Shown here: positions 1 to 8,704 of the stretch, in pieces
Layout of the letters: every line of letters begins with the position of its first letter
Numbering within the stretch: position 1 is the stretch's first letter
Origin: Weissella hellenica
GTDB lineage: Bacteria > Bacillota > Bacilli > Lactobacillales > Lactobacillaceae
Assembly (NCBI RefSeq): GCF_005405545.1
Contig: NZ_BJEG01000006.1
Coordinates: 27,648 to 91,647 of the forward strand
DNA length: 64,000 bases
Direction: 5' to 3'
Position numbers and translations under genes: made by a program
Notes under the pieces: model-generated
Told to the model about the DNA's origin: nothing
Seen by the model: the letters and a program-made list of their open reading frames with translations, nothing else
The model's database searches: none

Positions 1-286
1 GTCCCATCTGCTGTACTTGAGCGGATGTTAAATACCCAGAATTCATTAATGTTGATAACGTTATATCTTGTCGGTCTGTATCATTATGCGTAATTCGATA
101 CATATTTACCTGATTTTGCAAAGTATTCAACAATACTGTTTGCTGCTTTTCTTCAGCCATTTTTCGAATACTAAATACGTTTGGGTAAATGAGTACTACT
201 AATAATCCAACAATAAATAAAGTTGTCACAACTTCGATTAATGTAAAACCTTTCCGTGTACGAACATGCCGTTGCTTTTTAATCAT
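1..286 (-). CDS. comGC: ComGC-type major pseudopilin, partial (3' end outside window)
   Basis: This is the first 95 or so codons of a competence pseudopilin, cut by the window edge. After a basic start (MIKKQRHVRTRK) comes the class III prepilin signal GFTLIEV at residues 13-19. The prepilin peptidase ComC would cut after Gly13, and the conserved Glu18 is present. A hydrophobic helix (about 15-36) follows, then a polar globular part. Proteins of this family polymerise into the pseudopilus that brings DNA through the wall during transformation. The ATG overlaps the TGA of the upstream comGB by 4 bases, and a GGAGG site lies inside the comGB end, so the two are translationally coupled. The C-terminus cannot be judged. 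Confidence 0.9.
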   Translation of the reverse strand, partial: MIKKQRHVRTRKGFTLIEVVTTLFIVGLLVVLIYPNVFSIRKMAEEKQQTVLLNTLQNQVNMYRITHNDTDRQDITLSTLMNSGYLTSAQVQQMG

Positions 287-1275
287 TGGATAATTCCTCC
301 CATACTTTGATACATCGGTACAAGTGTTAAATAGTACATGCCAATCACAACCACACCAATTACTGCAAAACAAATTGGCTGAATGAATGTCATATATTTT
401 TGAATAAGTTCATCAAGTAATTGAAACTTACGTTGTGCTAATATTTGAAATTCTTCACCAACTTGATATTGTGGTTGCCCACGTGTGAACAGTAAAGCAC
501 ATTCTTTTGGCAATAATTCTAACTCCAATATAAATTGATCAATTGTGCGCCCATCACTTAACGCTTGCCAAGCTCGATCACCAATATAAGCAGTTAATTC
601 ATATTGTCGGGCTTGTTGCGCTCGCTTGACAATTGTTGCTAGTTCTACCCCACTCGTTAACAATAATCCAAGCTGCAAGCAAATGTAATATTCAACACCC
701 AGTTTAACCACTTTACCAACCAAAGGTACTTTCATTAATAGTTTTAATCGTTTATACCATGACTGTTTTTTATAATAAAAAAAGATCCCTACAATACTTA
801 AAATCCAACTGATAGCCCAATAATAAGTCATTTTTATATCTAATAATTGTAAATTAACACCCAATTGCTGTAATTCTGGTAATAAAAATATGACAAACGC
901 CATTAACATCAGTCCCAATAAAACTAATAACACAGCCGGATACAAAAGCACTTGTCGTAATTTACGGTATTGCAATAGGCGTTCACGTTCATGATGACCC
1001 AAAGCTTGTAACAATTTTATTAAACGACCATGTACGGCTGCAAAGTCTAGTTGTTGAATTAACTCTTGTCTGACATATGGTGTCATCACTTGTGAAAATG
1101 TTTCACCTGCCTGTAATGCTACTAAAATTAAATGCATTTGTTGCTTGGGTATTTTTAACAACACTTGTACCATTTTTAGCGCATTTTCTAAATCATACCC
1201 CACTGATAACAAATAACTTAAATTTTCAAAAAATTCCGCTTGCCTTTTGCGCTGCCACATGACTTTTTTCTTCAT
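283..1275 (-). CDS. comGB: Competence type IV pilus inner-membrane assembly protein ComGB
   Basis: This 330-residue GspF/PilC-family polytopic protein would be the platform on which the ComGA ATPase assembles the pseudopilus. It shows the expected cytosolic F-domain, a first membrane pair at about 108-170, a second cytosolic domain, and a final membrane segment near the C-terminus. The start is preceded by GGAG at a 7-base spacing. The first 50 bases overlap the end of comGA, and its stop overlaps the comGC start, so the genes form one operon. Length and layout are normal for the family. Confidence 0.88.
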   Translation of the reverse strand: MKKKVMWQRKRQAEFFENLSYLLSVGYDLENALKMVQVLLKIPKQQMHLILVALQAGETFSQVMTPYVRQELIQQLDFAAVHGRLIKLLQALGHHERERLLQYRKLRQVLLYPAVLLVLLGLMLMAFVIFLLPELQQLGVNLQLLDIKMTYYWAISWILSIVGIFFYYKKQSWYKRLKLLMKVPLVGKVVKLGVEYYICLQLGLLLTSGVELATIVKRAQQARQYELTAYIGDRAWQALSDGRTIDQFILELELLPKECALLFTRGQPQYQVGEEFQILAQRKFQLLDELIQKYMTFIQPICFAVIGVVVIGMYYLTLVPMYQSMGGIIQ

Positions 1276-2164
1276 TTTTTAACTCCACTAGTAATTTATC
1301 CATTTTATTACCACTGGTAATTTCCAATTGAACGTAGGACGCTGTTGATTGGTAATTCATTTTTTGATATCCTAAGCCCACTAAAATTTGCCGTAAAATA
1401 TCTGCTGAAATCCCAAAAGATCGCAATCGATACCAAATACCAGTAATGGACATAGCATGCACTGTACTTAAAATAAGATGACCACTTAATGCCGCTTGTG
1501 CAACAATTTGTGCCGTAGCAGCATCGCGAATTTCACCGATAATCATGACATCTGGATGGTGACGTAAAGCTAGTTTTAGTAGCTGCTCATAACTCATATT
1601 TGCAGCATCATTTACTTGAAGTTGTAAAAAATGTGGTGCAACCAATTCAACTGGGTCTTCAATCGTTAAGACCATTTTATTGTGTAAATACTTTGAAGCA
1701 GCATGATACATTGTCGTGGTTTTACCAGAGCCCATTTGTCCCGCCAATAATATCAACCCTTGTTGGCATTCTAATAAATGCCCCAATTCGGTCATCTTAT
1801 TTGCAGGTCGCCATTGTAACCCATTATCTTCCATATCGTAAATTAAACGAATGACTACTGACTCACGATTTAAAAAATCTGCTACACTAGAAATTCGTAA
1901 ATACAAGGATTGTTCATTTAACAAATAGTGCCAACGTCCTAATTGTGGTCGGCGAATTTCACTAATATCCATACAAGCTGAAAATTTAATATGCCGAATA
2001 ATTGCTTCCCCACAGTCACCATCTAACTGACCAATCTTGTTTAACCCGTTTGTAGCATAAGTTAATACTTGAAATCCTTCTTGGTTTGGTAAAATATAAA
2101 TGTCACTAACATGGTCACTTGCTGCTTTTTTTAATAAGTCGTAAAACGTTTTTTTAATTTGCAC
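1226..2164 (-). CDS. comGA: Competence type IV pilus assembly ATPase ComGA
   Basis: This is a 312-residue PulE/GspE-family secretion ATPase that powers pseudopilus assembly for DNA uptake. It shows a Walker A loop GQMGSGKTT at about 142-150, an Asp box (TIEDPVE) near 168, and a Walker B region VMIIGEIRD at about 206-214, followed by a conserved HLILSTVHA stretch. The start is GTG, with AGGAGG ten bases upstream. It heads the comGA-GB-GC operon. No ComK or ComX box was recognised with confidence upstream. Confidence 0.9.
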   Translation of the reverse strand: MQIKKTFYDLLKKAASDHVSDIYILPNQEGFQVLTYATNGLNKIGQLDGDCGEAIIRHIKFSACMDISEIRRPQLGRWHYLLNEQSLYLRISSVADFLNRESVVIRLIYDMEDNGLQWRPANKMTELGHLLECQQGLILLAGQMGSGKTTTMYHAASKYLHNKMVLTIEDPVELVAPHFLQLQVNDAANMSYEQLLKLALRHHPDVMIIGEIRDAATAQIVAQAALSGHLILSTVHAMSITGIWYRLRSFGISADILRQILVGLGYQKMNYQSTASYVQLEITSGNKMDKLLVELKNEEKSHVAAQKASGIF

Positions 2165-2215
2165 AATTTTTTAACCTCCTAACATATACAGGGACGTCAG
2201 TATGCTAAAAATGTC

Positions 2216-2257
2216 CAAAAAAAATCTCAAAAGTGATGATGCACCTTTGAGATTTTT
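2216..2257 (-). terminator. Intrinsic terminator of the purine permease gene
   Basis: A stem with arms AAAATCTCAAA and TTTGAGATTTT lies just past the permease stop. On the minus strand it is followed by a run of eight T. It separates the permease from the com operon. Confidence 0.8.
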
Positions 2258-2267
2258 AAAATAATAT

Positions 2268-3719
2268 TTAATTTAGCGCCATAACAACGAAATTCAAAAC
2301 AAACAATATTGAAACCAGCCATAAAATAATGCTGATTTCACTGAACTTACGTTTAACACTCTTAATCAGAACAAAGAAGATAAATCCAGCAGCAATACCA
2401 TATGAAATTGAATATGAAAATGCCATAAATGCCGCTGTAAAGAATGCTGGAATAGCAATTTCAATGTCATCCCAATCAATTAGCTTAAATTCATTCATCA
2501 TCATAATTCCTACAACGACCAAGATAGGTGCTGTTGCAGCACTAGGAATAACGTTAACTAATGGTGCAGCAATAATTGAGAACAAGAAACCGATCGCAAC
2601 TACAACCGCTGTTAGACCCGTACGACCCCCAGCTTTAATACCAATCGATGCTTCAATAAAGGTTGTTGTGTTTGACGTTCCAAAAATTCCCGCAAACATT
2701 GTTGCAAATGTATCCGCAACTAACCCACGATCCATTTTTGATTTAAACCCTTTATTTTCATAGAATTCTTTTTGATCTGCTGGTGAAAAAATACCAGTTG
2801 AAATACCAGTTCCAATAAACGTACCAATTGCATCAAACAAACCAGAAAGCCCCATTGAAAAGACTGTTAAAATCACAATTAAAATGTCCTTTGGTGAGGT
2901 AAACATTGACCACAAGCCATGTGTGCCTAACGCTTGTCCAAAAATAGATCCAAAGTCATGGAAGGTTGTTGAAAATGCTGATAAACCACTAATATGTGTA
3001 TTCGTAACACCCATTGGTATACCAATCAAAGTCGTTACAAATACTGAAATCAAGAAGGCACCTGGCACGTTTGCAATCACTAACAAAACTAATAATACCA
3101 AACCAATTAATGCTAATAAAACAGCTGGATCAGTAAAAGAAGTTAATTGTGGTGTTGTTCCCCCATTAGAGGTTAGGGTTTCAACAACTTTCGCACCACC
3201 ACCGTCAAACGGTTTATTATTTAAAGAAATGATATTTTGCCCATCAACTAAAAAGTCAATAAAACCAGCATTCTTTAAGCCAATGTATGCAATGTAAAGG
3301 CCAATTCCAGCCGCAATGGCATGCTTTAGCTGTACCGGAATTGATTTAACAATCAAAGAACGGACTTTTGTTAGCGTAATAATAACATCAACTAAACCAA
3401 CCAAAAATACCATCCCCAGTGCTTGTTGCCAAGTGTAACCTAGCCCAAACACAATTGTATAAGTAAACATGGCCTGCATACCAATTGAAGGTGCTAATGC
3501 ATAAGGTAAATTAGCAAATAATCCTGTAATTAAAGTACCCGTTACAGCAGTTAAAATAGTTGCTAAGAACACACCTTGACTAGGCATTCCCGTCAATGCA
3601 AGGACTGACGGATTTAAAAAGATAATATAAGCCATCGCAACAAAAGTCGTCATACCGGCAATAATTTCAGTACGTACATTTGTATTGTTTTCTGATAGCT
3701 TAAAGAAACGTTCCAACAT
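2268..3719 (-). CDS. pbuG: NCS2/AzgA-family guanine-hypoxanthine permease
   Basis: This 483-residue protein has about 12 to 14 membrane segments and should import purine bases with protons. The N-terminal region FFKLSENNTNVRTEIIAGMT and the following TFVAMAYIIFLNPSVL are typical of the AzgA/PbuG branch, not of xanthine (PbuX) or uracil carriers. The segment SNTTTFIEASIGIKAGGRTGLTA matches the conserved substrate-site helix of that branch. It appears monocistronic, with its own terminator. The 200-base leader shows no purine riboswitch that I could recognise. Substrate preference is inferred from family only. Confidence 0.85.
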   Translation of the reverse strand: MLERFFKLSENNTNVRTEIIAGMTTFVAMAYIIFLNPSVLALTGMPSQGVFLATILTAVTGTLITGLFANLPYALAPSIGMQAMFTYTIVFGLGYTWQQALGMVFLVGLVDVIITLTKVRSLIVKSIPVQLKHAIAAGIGLYIAYIGLKNAGFIDFLVDGQNIISLNNKPFDGGGAKVVETLTSNGGTTPQLTSFTDPAVLLALIGLVLLVLLVIANVPGAFLISVFVTTLIGIPMGVTNTHISGLSAFSTTFHDFGSIFGQALGTHGLWSMFTSPKDILIVILTVFSMGLSGLFDAIGTFIGTGISTGIFSPADQKEFYENKGFKSKMDRGLVADTFATMFAGIFGTSNTTTFIEASIGIKAGGRTGLTAVVVAIGFLFSIIAAPLVNVIPSAATAPILVVVGIMMMNEFKLIDWDDIEIAIPAFFTAAFMAFSYSISYGIAAGFIFFVLIKSVKRKFSEISIILWLVSILFVLNFVVMALN

Positions 3720-3925
3720 AATAAGTTCTTCTCCCTAATAAAACATGTCAACGTCATTTGAAAACATGGCCTATCCAATAGAGAGTTTTCATCTAGATAC
3801 ATATAGTGTATACATGATAATCTATTAATTCTCTTATGTTTAAGTCTGTGGCAAAACACGTTAACGACTTTATTCAAATAAATTTAACCATATCTCTAAA
3901 TCAGAAAATAGTCAATTCATTTTCA

Positions 3926-3960
3926 AAAAAAGAACTTGTTTTAATAACAAGTTCTTTTTT
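3926..3960. terminator. Bidirectional terminator downstream of yebC
   Basis: A near-perfect hairpin AAAAAAGAACTTGTT / AACAAGTTCTTTTTT with a 5-base loop lies 3' of yebC. A tracts and T tracts on both sides allow use on either strand. Confidence 0.85.
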
Positions 3961-3963
3961 GAG

Positions 3964-4686
3964 TTATTCAGCTGTTGTATAAACGACTTGAACATCTTCG
4001 TTTTCTTCAAGCTCAGAAACTAATCCAGCTAATGATTCTTGCTTATCCTCAGGAACTGCCATTGGATTTTGTGCAACCATTGTAACTTCATCGTTACTGA
4101 ATACATAACCTTTTTCTATTAGTGCATCACGTACTTCTGGAAAGGCCTTTGGTTCAGTATAAATTTCAAATTGATCATCAAATGTTTTCATGTCATCTGC
4201 ACCAGCATCCAACATATCTTCAAACAATTGATCCTCATCAATTTCAGTATCTTCATCACGCTCAATTTCAAGGTAACCCTTACGATCGAATTGGAATGCA
4301 ACTGATCCTGATGTTCCTAATTCACCACCAAAGTGCTTGAATGAAGCACGAACAGATGCAGCTGTACGATTAGTGTTATCTGTTAAAGCTTCAACTAAAA
4401 CAGCAATACCAGCTGGTCCATAACCTTCATAAGTTAGTTCTTGATAGTTAGCACCATCTGCACCAGAAGCCTTATCCAAAGCACGTTGGATATTATCTTT
4501 TGGCATGTTGGCTGCTTTTGCTTTGTCGATAACCAAACGCAAACCTGAGTTTGAATCTGGGTCAACACCACCTGATTTAGCTGCCGTGTACAAATCACGA
4601 GCTAACTTTTGGAAAATCTTACCACGCTTCGCATCTTGGGCGTTCTTACGTCCTTGGATGTTATGCCATTTACTATGTCCTGACAT
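3964..4686 (-). CDS. yebC: YebC/PmpR (TACO1) family protein
   Basis: This is a 240-residue full-length member that starts with the family signature [21 protein letters not shown]. The acidic C-terminal half (domains 2 and 3) includes EIYTEP and QVVYT. YebC-family proteins were long annotated as transcriptional regulators. More recent work ties the family to ribosome function during translation of difficult (for example polyproline) stretches. It lies downstream of recD2 with a separate ribosome-binding site and is closed by a strong terminator. The annotation as a family member is firm. The cellular role is inferred. Confidence 0.93.
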   Translation of the reverse strand: MSGHSKWHNIQGRKNAQDAKRGKIFQKLARDLYTAAKSGGVDPDSNSGLRLVIDKAKAANMPKDNIQRALDKASGADGANYQELTYEGYGPAGIAVLVEALTDNTNRTAASVRASFKHFGGELGTSGSVAFQFDRKGYLEIERDEDTEIDEDQLFEDMLDAGADDMKTFDDQFEIYTEPKAFPEVRDALIEKGYVFSNDEVTMVAQNPMAVPEDKQESLAGLVSELEENEDVQVVYTTAE

Positions 4687-4738
4687 TTCAGAAACCCCTT
4701 TTCTATCGAAAATTTATCGTCTTATTATACCATATAAA

Positions 4739-7279
4739 TTAAGTGTTTGCCAGTTTTTCATTATTATTCGGCATAAAATCATATGGTGTTAATCCTTCTA
4801 ACCCAATATTTGGATCAATACCATTTTGTTCAATTAATGCCATTGTCAACACAATATCCTTGGCCGCCGAATTATTTGGCACGTCTTTATCTTGCAAACT
4901 AATATCATCATGTTGACCATCAGTCACAACAGGTTCACTCACCTTTAATATCTCTTGTTGTGCGATTTTAGCTGGTTGTGTCTCATCTTTTTTCCCAGTC
5001 GCATATTCTATAATACGCGCCTGTAAATTTGTATGTCGATTCACACCTAAAGTTACAACAGCTTTTTGATAAGCACTTAGTTGGCCAATTAACACAAGTG
5101 ATTCACTTGCCCGCGTAAGGCCTGTATACAATAAATTACGTTGTAACATTCTAAAAAAAGCATCTACAAGTGGCATAATGACTAATTTATATTCAGTCCC
5201 TTGTGATTTATGAATTGTTGTGGCGTAAGCTAGCGTAATATTTTGCCAGTTTTCGCGCGTATAAATGACTTCACCTGTATCAAAATCAACTACCAATTTA
5301 TCTTTTTTATCAGGGTTTGTTTTATCCTTAGCTAATAAAACACTCGTGATATAACCAATATCACCATTAAAAACATTGTTTTCTGGATCATTAGCTGTTT
5401 GCATCACTTTATCACCAACACGATAATTAAATGATTGCTTATCTTTTTTTATATTGATAGATTTTTTCTTACTTGTTGCTGGGTTAAAAATATTTTGAAC
5501 AATTTCATTCAAATGATTTACGCCCGCTTGTGTCCGGTACATTGGTGCCAATATTTGCATATCAGCAACTGAATTACCTTTGTTTTTCCAGCTTTCAGCA
5601 ATTTTTTCAACTAATTTTGGCACTGTATTAACATTAGCAGGAAAAAATGACCGATCAATTTGTTGTTCGGTAAAATCAGCTGGTAATCGGCCATTTTTAA
5701 CGCCATTTGCCAACGAAATAATTGTAGAACCCTTTCCTTGGCGATGGATAGTTTCTAATTCACGATAATTTAATAAACCACTCGCCAATAGGTCATAAAA
5801 AACACGTCCTGGCCCCACAGATGGCAACTGGTCTTTGTCACCGACTAAAATAATTTGCATGTCTGCTTGAACAGCTAATAATAATATTGCAAATAGTTGC
5901 GTATCAACCATCGACATTTCATCAATAACTAATAAATTACCTGATATTTCTTCAATATCAATATCATTAATATTGGCCTCACGCCCTGTGATACCTAATA
6001 AATGATGTATTGTGGTTGCTACCATTCCAGTTGATTCTTGTAATCTTTTAGCAGCTCGACCTGTGGGAGCTGCTAAATGAATACTATCATCAATTTGATC
6101 ACTTTTTAGGCCATCAGCTCGTAATAATTTTTTTAAAGTTGCGACAACACCACTAATAATTGTGGTTTTACCTGTTCCAGGACCACCTGTCAAAATAAAT
6201 AATTGATTAGTTAATGCTGCAATAATTGCTTCTTTTTGTGTCACATCATAGTCAAAATCGTTAGCAGACTCGACCTCATTCAATACATCTACGACTTGTT
6301 TACGTGAATAGGTAGACTTACTTTGTTGTGTTAAATTAACTAAACGTTCAGCTATTTGATTTTCTGCTTCATATATTTCTTGGATGTAAAAATAATTACC
6401 ATCAACAACTACAATCCCCTCAGTGGTTAAAGTTAACAACGCTTTTTTTAGCAACTCATCATTCACAATTGCTTGTTGCCCTTTACCTAACAACGCTTTA
6501 GCACTGCTCAATAATTCAGGTAGCACCATATAAGTATCGCCCGAATTAAAAGTTTTATTGTTAATTGTCTCAATAACACCCGCTTTAATCCGACGCTCAT
6601 CTAAAGGATCAATACCTTCTTGTAAAGCAAACTGATCAATTCGTTTGAATGATACGCCATCGATATCTCTAACCAACTGATATGGATTATCTTTTAATAT
6701 TTGTAATGTACTCTTTTGGTATTTTTGATATATAGCCATCGATAAAGTCGATCCAAAACCGAAATCATTTAAAGCGATAATCGCACGTTCCATCCCATCA
6801 GCTTTAGCCAATTTATCAACAATGACTTGTTGCAATTCCTTTGAGATATGTAGATTCTTTAATACCTCAGCATTATCTAAAATTAATTCAATCGCATTAA
6901 CACCCAATTCGTCAACAATTTTCGTTGCCGTTGCTTTTCCAACGCCAGGAAAGTTTTCACTAGATAGATATTTCACTAAACCTGATGCCGTACTTGTTGC
7001 TTGTCGATGATAATTATTAGCAATAAATTGTATACCGTAACGAGGATGCTCTTTTAATTGACCAGTAAATTCATAGCTAGACCCAATTTGAATATCCCCA
7101 AAACTACCAGTAATGGTTATCTCATCATCATTAAAATCAAAATTTTTATCAGAAATTTCAAGTCGTAATACTTTATAAAACGAATCTGATGCTGAAAATA
7201 AAACTGTTTGTAGTTGACCTGTGACTTGAGGAATTAAAACCATTTCATCTTCTAACCTATCATTCTGACTTGGTCCCAT
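4739..7279 (-). CDS. recD2: RecD2-type ATP-dependent 5'-3' DNA helicase
   Basis: This 846-residue SF1B helicase acts in DNA repair and replication-fork maintenance in bacteria without RecBC partners. The N-terminal OB-like and helix-hairpin-helix region (about 1-220, with FPGVGKATATKIV) is typical of RecD2, not RecD of RecBCD. Walker A GGPGTGKTT is at about 365-373, the DEMSMVD motif is near 455, and motif VI-like TIHKSQGTE is near 715. The start at 7279 is supported by AGGGAG eight bases upstream, giving a 20-base overlap with the TPR gene. An internal ATG at 7243 is less likely. The last 90 residues are poorly conserved and acidic. Confidence 0.92.
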   Translation of the reverse strand: MGPSQNDRLEDEMVLIPQVTGQLQTVLFSASDSFYKVLRLEISDKNFDFNDDEITITGSFGDIQIGSSYEFTGQLKEHPRYGIQFIANNYHRQATSTASGLVKYLSSENFPGVGKATATKIVDELGVNAIELILDNAEVLKNLHISKELQQVIVDKLAKADGMERAIIALNDFGFGSTLSMAIYQKYQKSTLQILKDNPYQLVRDIDGVSFKRIDQFALQEGIDPLDERRIKAGVIETINNKTFNSGDTYMVLPELLSSAKALLGKGQQAIVNDELLKKALLTLTTEGIVVVDGNYFYIQEIYEAENQIAERLVNLTQQSKSTYSRKQVVDVLNEVESANDFDYDVTQKEAIIAALTNQLFILTGGPGTGKTTIISGVVATLKKLLRADGLKSDQIDDSIHLAAPTGRAAKRLQESTGMVATTIHHLLGITGREANINDIDIEEISGNLLVIDEMSMVDTQLFAILLLAVQADMQIILVGDKDQLPSVGPGRVFYDLLASGLLNYRELETIHRQGKGSTIISLANGVKNGRLPADFTEQQIDRSFFPANVNTVPKLVEKIAESWKNKGNSVADMQILAPMYRTQAGVNHLNEIVQNIFNPATSKKKSINIKKDKQSFNYRVGDKVMQTANDPENNVFNGDIGYITSVLLAKDKTNPDKKDKLVVDFDTGEVIYTRENWQNITLAYATTIHKSQGTEYKLVIMPLVDAFFRMLQRNLLYTGLTRASESLVLIGQLSAYQKAVVTLGVNRHTNLQARIIEYATGKKDETQPAKIAQQEILKVSEPVVTDGQHDDISLQDKDVPNNSAAKDIVLTMALIEQNGIDPNIGLEGLTPYDFMPNNNEKLANT

Positions 7280-7928
7280 TCTTCTGACTCCCTAACATAA
7301 TTGTGATTAATTCATCGAGCCGGCTAGCATCTTGTTGATATTGTTTTGAATCAATTTGCTTAGCCTTCATTAACCATGAATTGTCTTTAGGCATCGTTAC
7401 TTGTGTAATCAGGCCTAAGCCAAAGTTGGCAGCATAATTTTTTTCATCTAAGTGCAGTACTGTTTCAAAAACTTTTTTTGCATTTGACAAGTCGCCTAAA
7501 CTCAACCAAATATTTCCTAGTAAAACTTGAATTTTTAAATCATGCGCATTTTGCTGAACAGCGGTCAAAGCAAACACCAGTGCTTGTTTAAATTTATTTT
7601 GTGCATAAAAGCTTTGTGCTTGCATCACAATTGCATCATATTGTAATTTTTTAGACGTAATTTTATCAAAAAAAGTCGCAGCTCGTGCGTAATCAGCCGC
7701 TGTATAATAAACATTTCCAGTTGCATATAATAACGCTTGTTGTGCTTGATCATTATCTTTAAACAATGACAAACTTTTTAGTGCTAATTCTTCAGCCGTA
7801 ACCAGTTCATCAGTAACTGTTAATAAACTTATCAAATCAACATATGCCTGCCAATGATTTGGATTTTTAGAAATATCTTTAACTAAATCTTGTATATTTT
7901 TTTGTACCTTATCATTTACCTTAGACAT
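7260..7928 (-). CDS. TPR-repeat protein of unknown role
   Basis: This is a 222-residue cytosolic protein made of helical pairs with TPR spacing, for example NVYYTAADYARAATFFDKI and GNIWLSLGDLSNAKKVFETV. It has no signal peptide or membrane segment. TPR proteins are protein-interaction scaffolds, and a TPR gene immediately before recD2 is a common arrangement in lactobacilli. It overlaps the recD2 start by 20 bases and follows the phosphatase gene closely, so the three appear co-transcribed. No specific function can be assigned. Confidence 0.8.
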   Translation of the reverse strand: MSKVNDKVQKNIQDLVKDISKNPNHWQAYVDLISLLTVTDELVTAEELALKSLSLFKDNDQAQQALLYATGNVYYTAADYARAATFFDKITSKKLQYDAIVMQAQSFYAQNKFKQALVFALTAVQQNAHDLKIQVLLGNIWLSLGDLSNAKKVFETVLHLDEKNYAANFGLGLITQVTMPKDNSWLMKAKQIDSKQYQQDASRLDELITIMLGSQKNGTKSE

Positions 7929-7945
7929 TTGCTTTCTCCATTTAT

Positions 7946-8608
7946 TTAAATTGTATTCAATTCACTAGCTAACTCATCTAAATAACTTGTATCATTACGC
8001 AATAATTCCGTAAAATTTTGCCCATCCGTTGTTTCCAAAATCGAAGTACTTGTATTTCCCAAGCCACCACGATCACGCAAATGAGCAAGTGGTATATTTA
8101 ATAGCCCACCCATTCCTGTCGTCAAGGCTGCCCCATGACTAAAGAATATTAAGTTAACATCTGGTCCGCCATACATTGTAACTGCTTCTTGAACCGCCAT
8201 TTTAAAGCGTGCTTGTACTTGTGGAAATGTTTCAGCCCCTGATACTAAAGTCGCATCAAATTTTTCTGGATGATGGCGTGATGCTTCGTACATCTCTGCC
8301 CAATTTTGTTTAACCTCATGAAAAGTTTTACCTTCCCAAATACCAAAAGAAAACTCTTTTAGACCTTCTTGCACAGTTAGCGCTGGTTTGTGATCTAAAT
8401 AAGCCAAAGTCTGTTCAGCTGTATCTACTGCACGCTTAATCGGACTTGTAAAGGCATGTTTAAAATTAATATGCTGTAAATGTTGCCCCAACTTGATAAT
8501 TTGATCAGTCGATTCTGGTAATAATGGTGAATCGCCGCCGGATCCTTGAAACCGTCCTTCAGCATTCCAGACAGTCTTTCCGTGGCGGATAAAATATAAT
8601 TTCGTCAT
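7946..8608 (-). CDS. Histidine-phosphatase (phosphoglycerate mutase-like) family protein
   Basis: This is a 220-residue member of the branch-1 histidine phosphatase superfamily. It has the phosphohistidine motif LYFIRHGKTVWNAEG at the N-terminus, the second arginine in SPIKRAVDTAE, a catalytic glutamate in FSFGIWEGK, and the second histidine in FFSHGAA. Such proteins range from cofactor-dependent phosphoglycerate mutase-like enzymes to broad phosphatases. The sequence is too short and divergent to be the glycolytic GpmA. The ATG at 8608 was chosen because GGAG lies nine bases upstream. A TTG 15 bases further upstream would overlap that site. Confidence 0.85.
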   Translation of the reverse strand: MTKLYFIRHGKTVWNAEGRFQGSGGDSPLLPESTDQIIKLGQHLQHINFKHAFTSPIKRAVDTAEQTLAYLDHKPALTVQEGLKEFSFGIWEGKTFHEVKQNWAEMYEASRHHPEKFDATLVSGAETFPQVQARFKMAVQEAVTMYGGPDVNLIFFSHGAALTTGMGGLLNIPLAHLRDRGGLGNTSTSILETTDGQNFTELLRNDTSYLDELASELNTI

Positions 8609-8655
8609 GCAGTGATTCTCCAATCAAATTTTAGGTTATTATCTTTTATTATAAT

Positions 8656-8692
8656 CAAAAAAACGATTAGAAACAAAAGTTCTAATCGTTTT
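8656..8692 (-). terminator. Intrinsic terminator of ileS
   Basis: Arms AAAACGATTAGAA and TTCTAATCGTTTT with a 7-base loop, followed on the minus strand by a T run, lie directly after the ileS stop. Confidence 0.88.
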
Positions 8693-8704
8693 ACTGTTAA
8701 AATT

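Noticed and set aside
3720..3925. Purine riboswitch before the guanine-hypoxanthine permease
   Set aside because: The conserved loop sequences and the P1/P2/P3 pattern of purine riboswitches could not be found.
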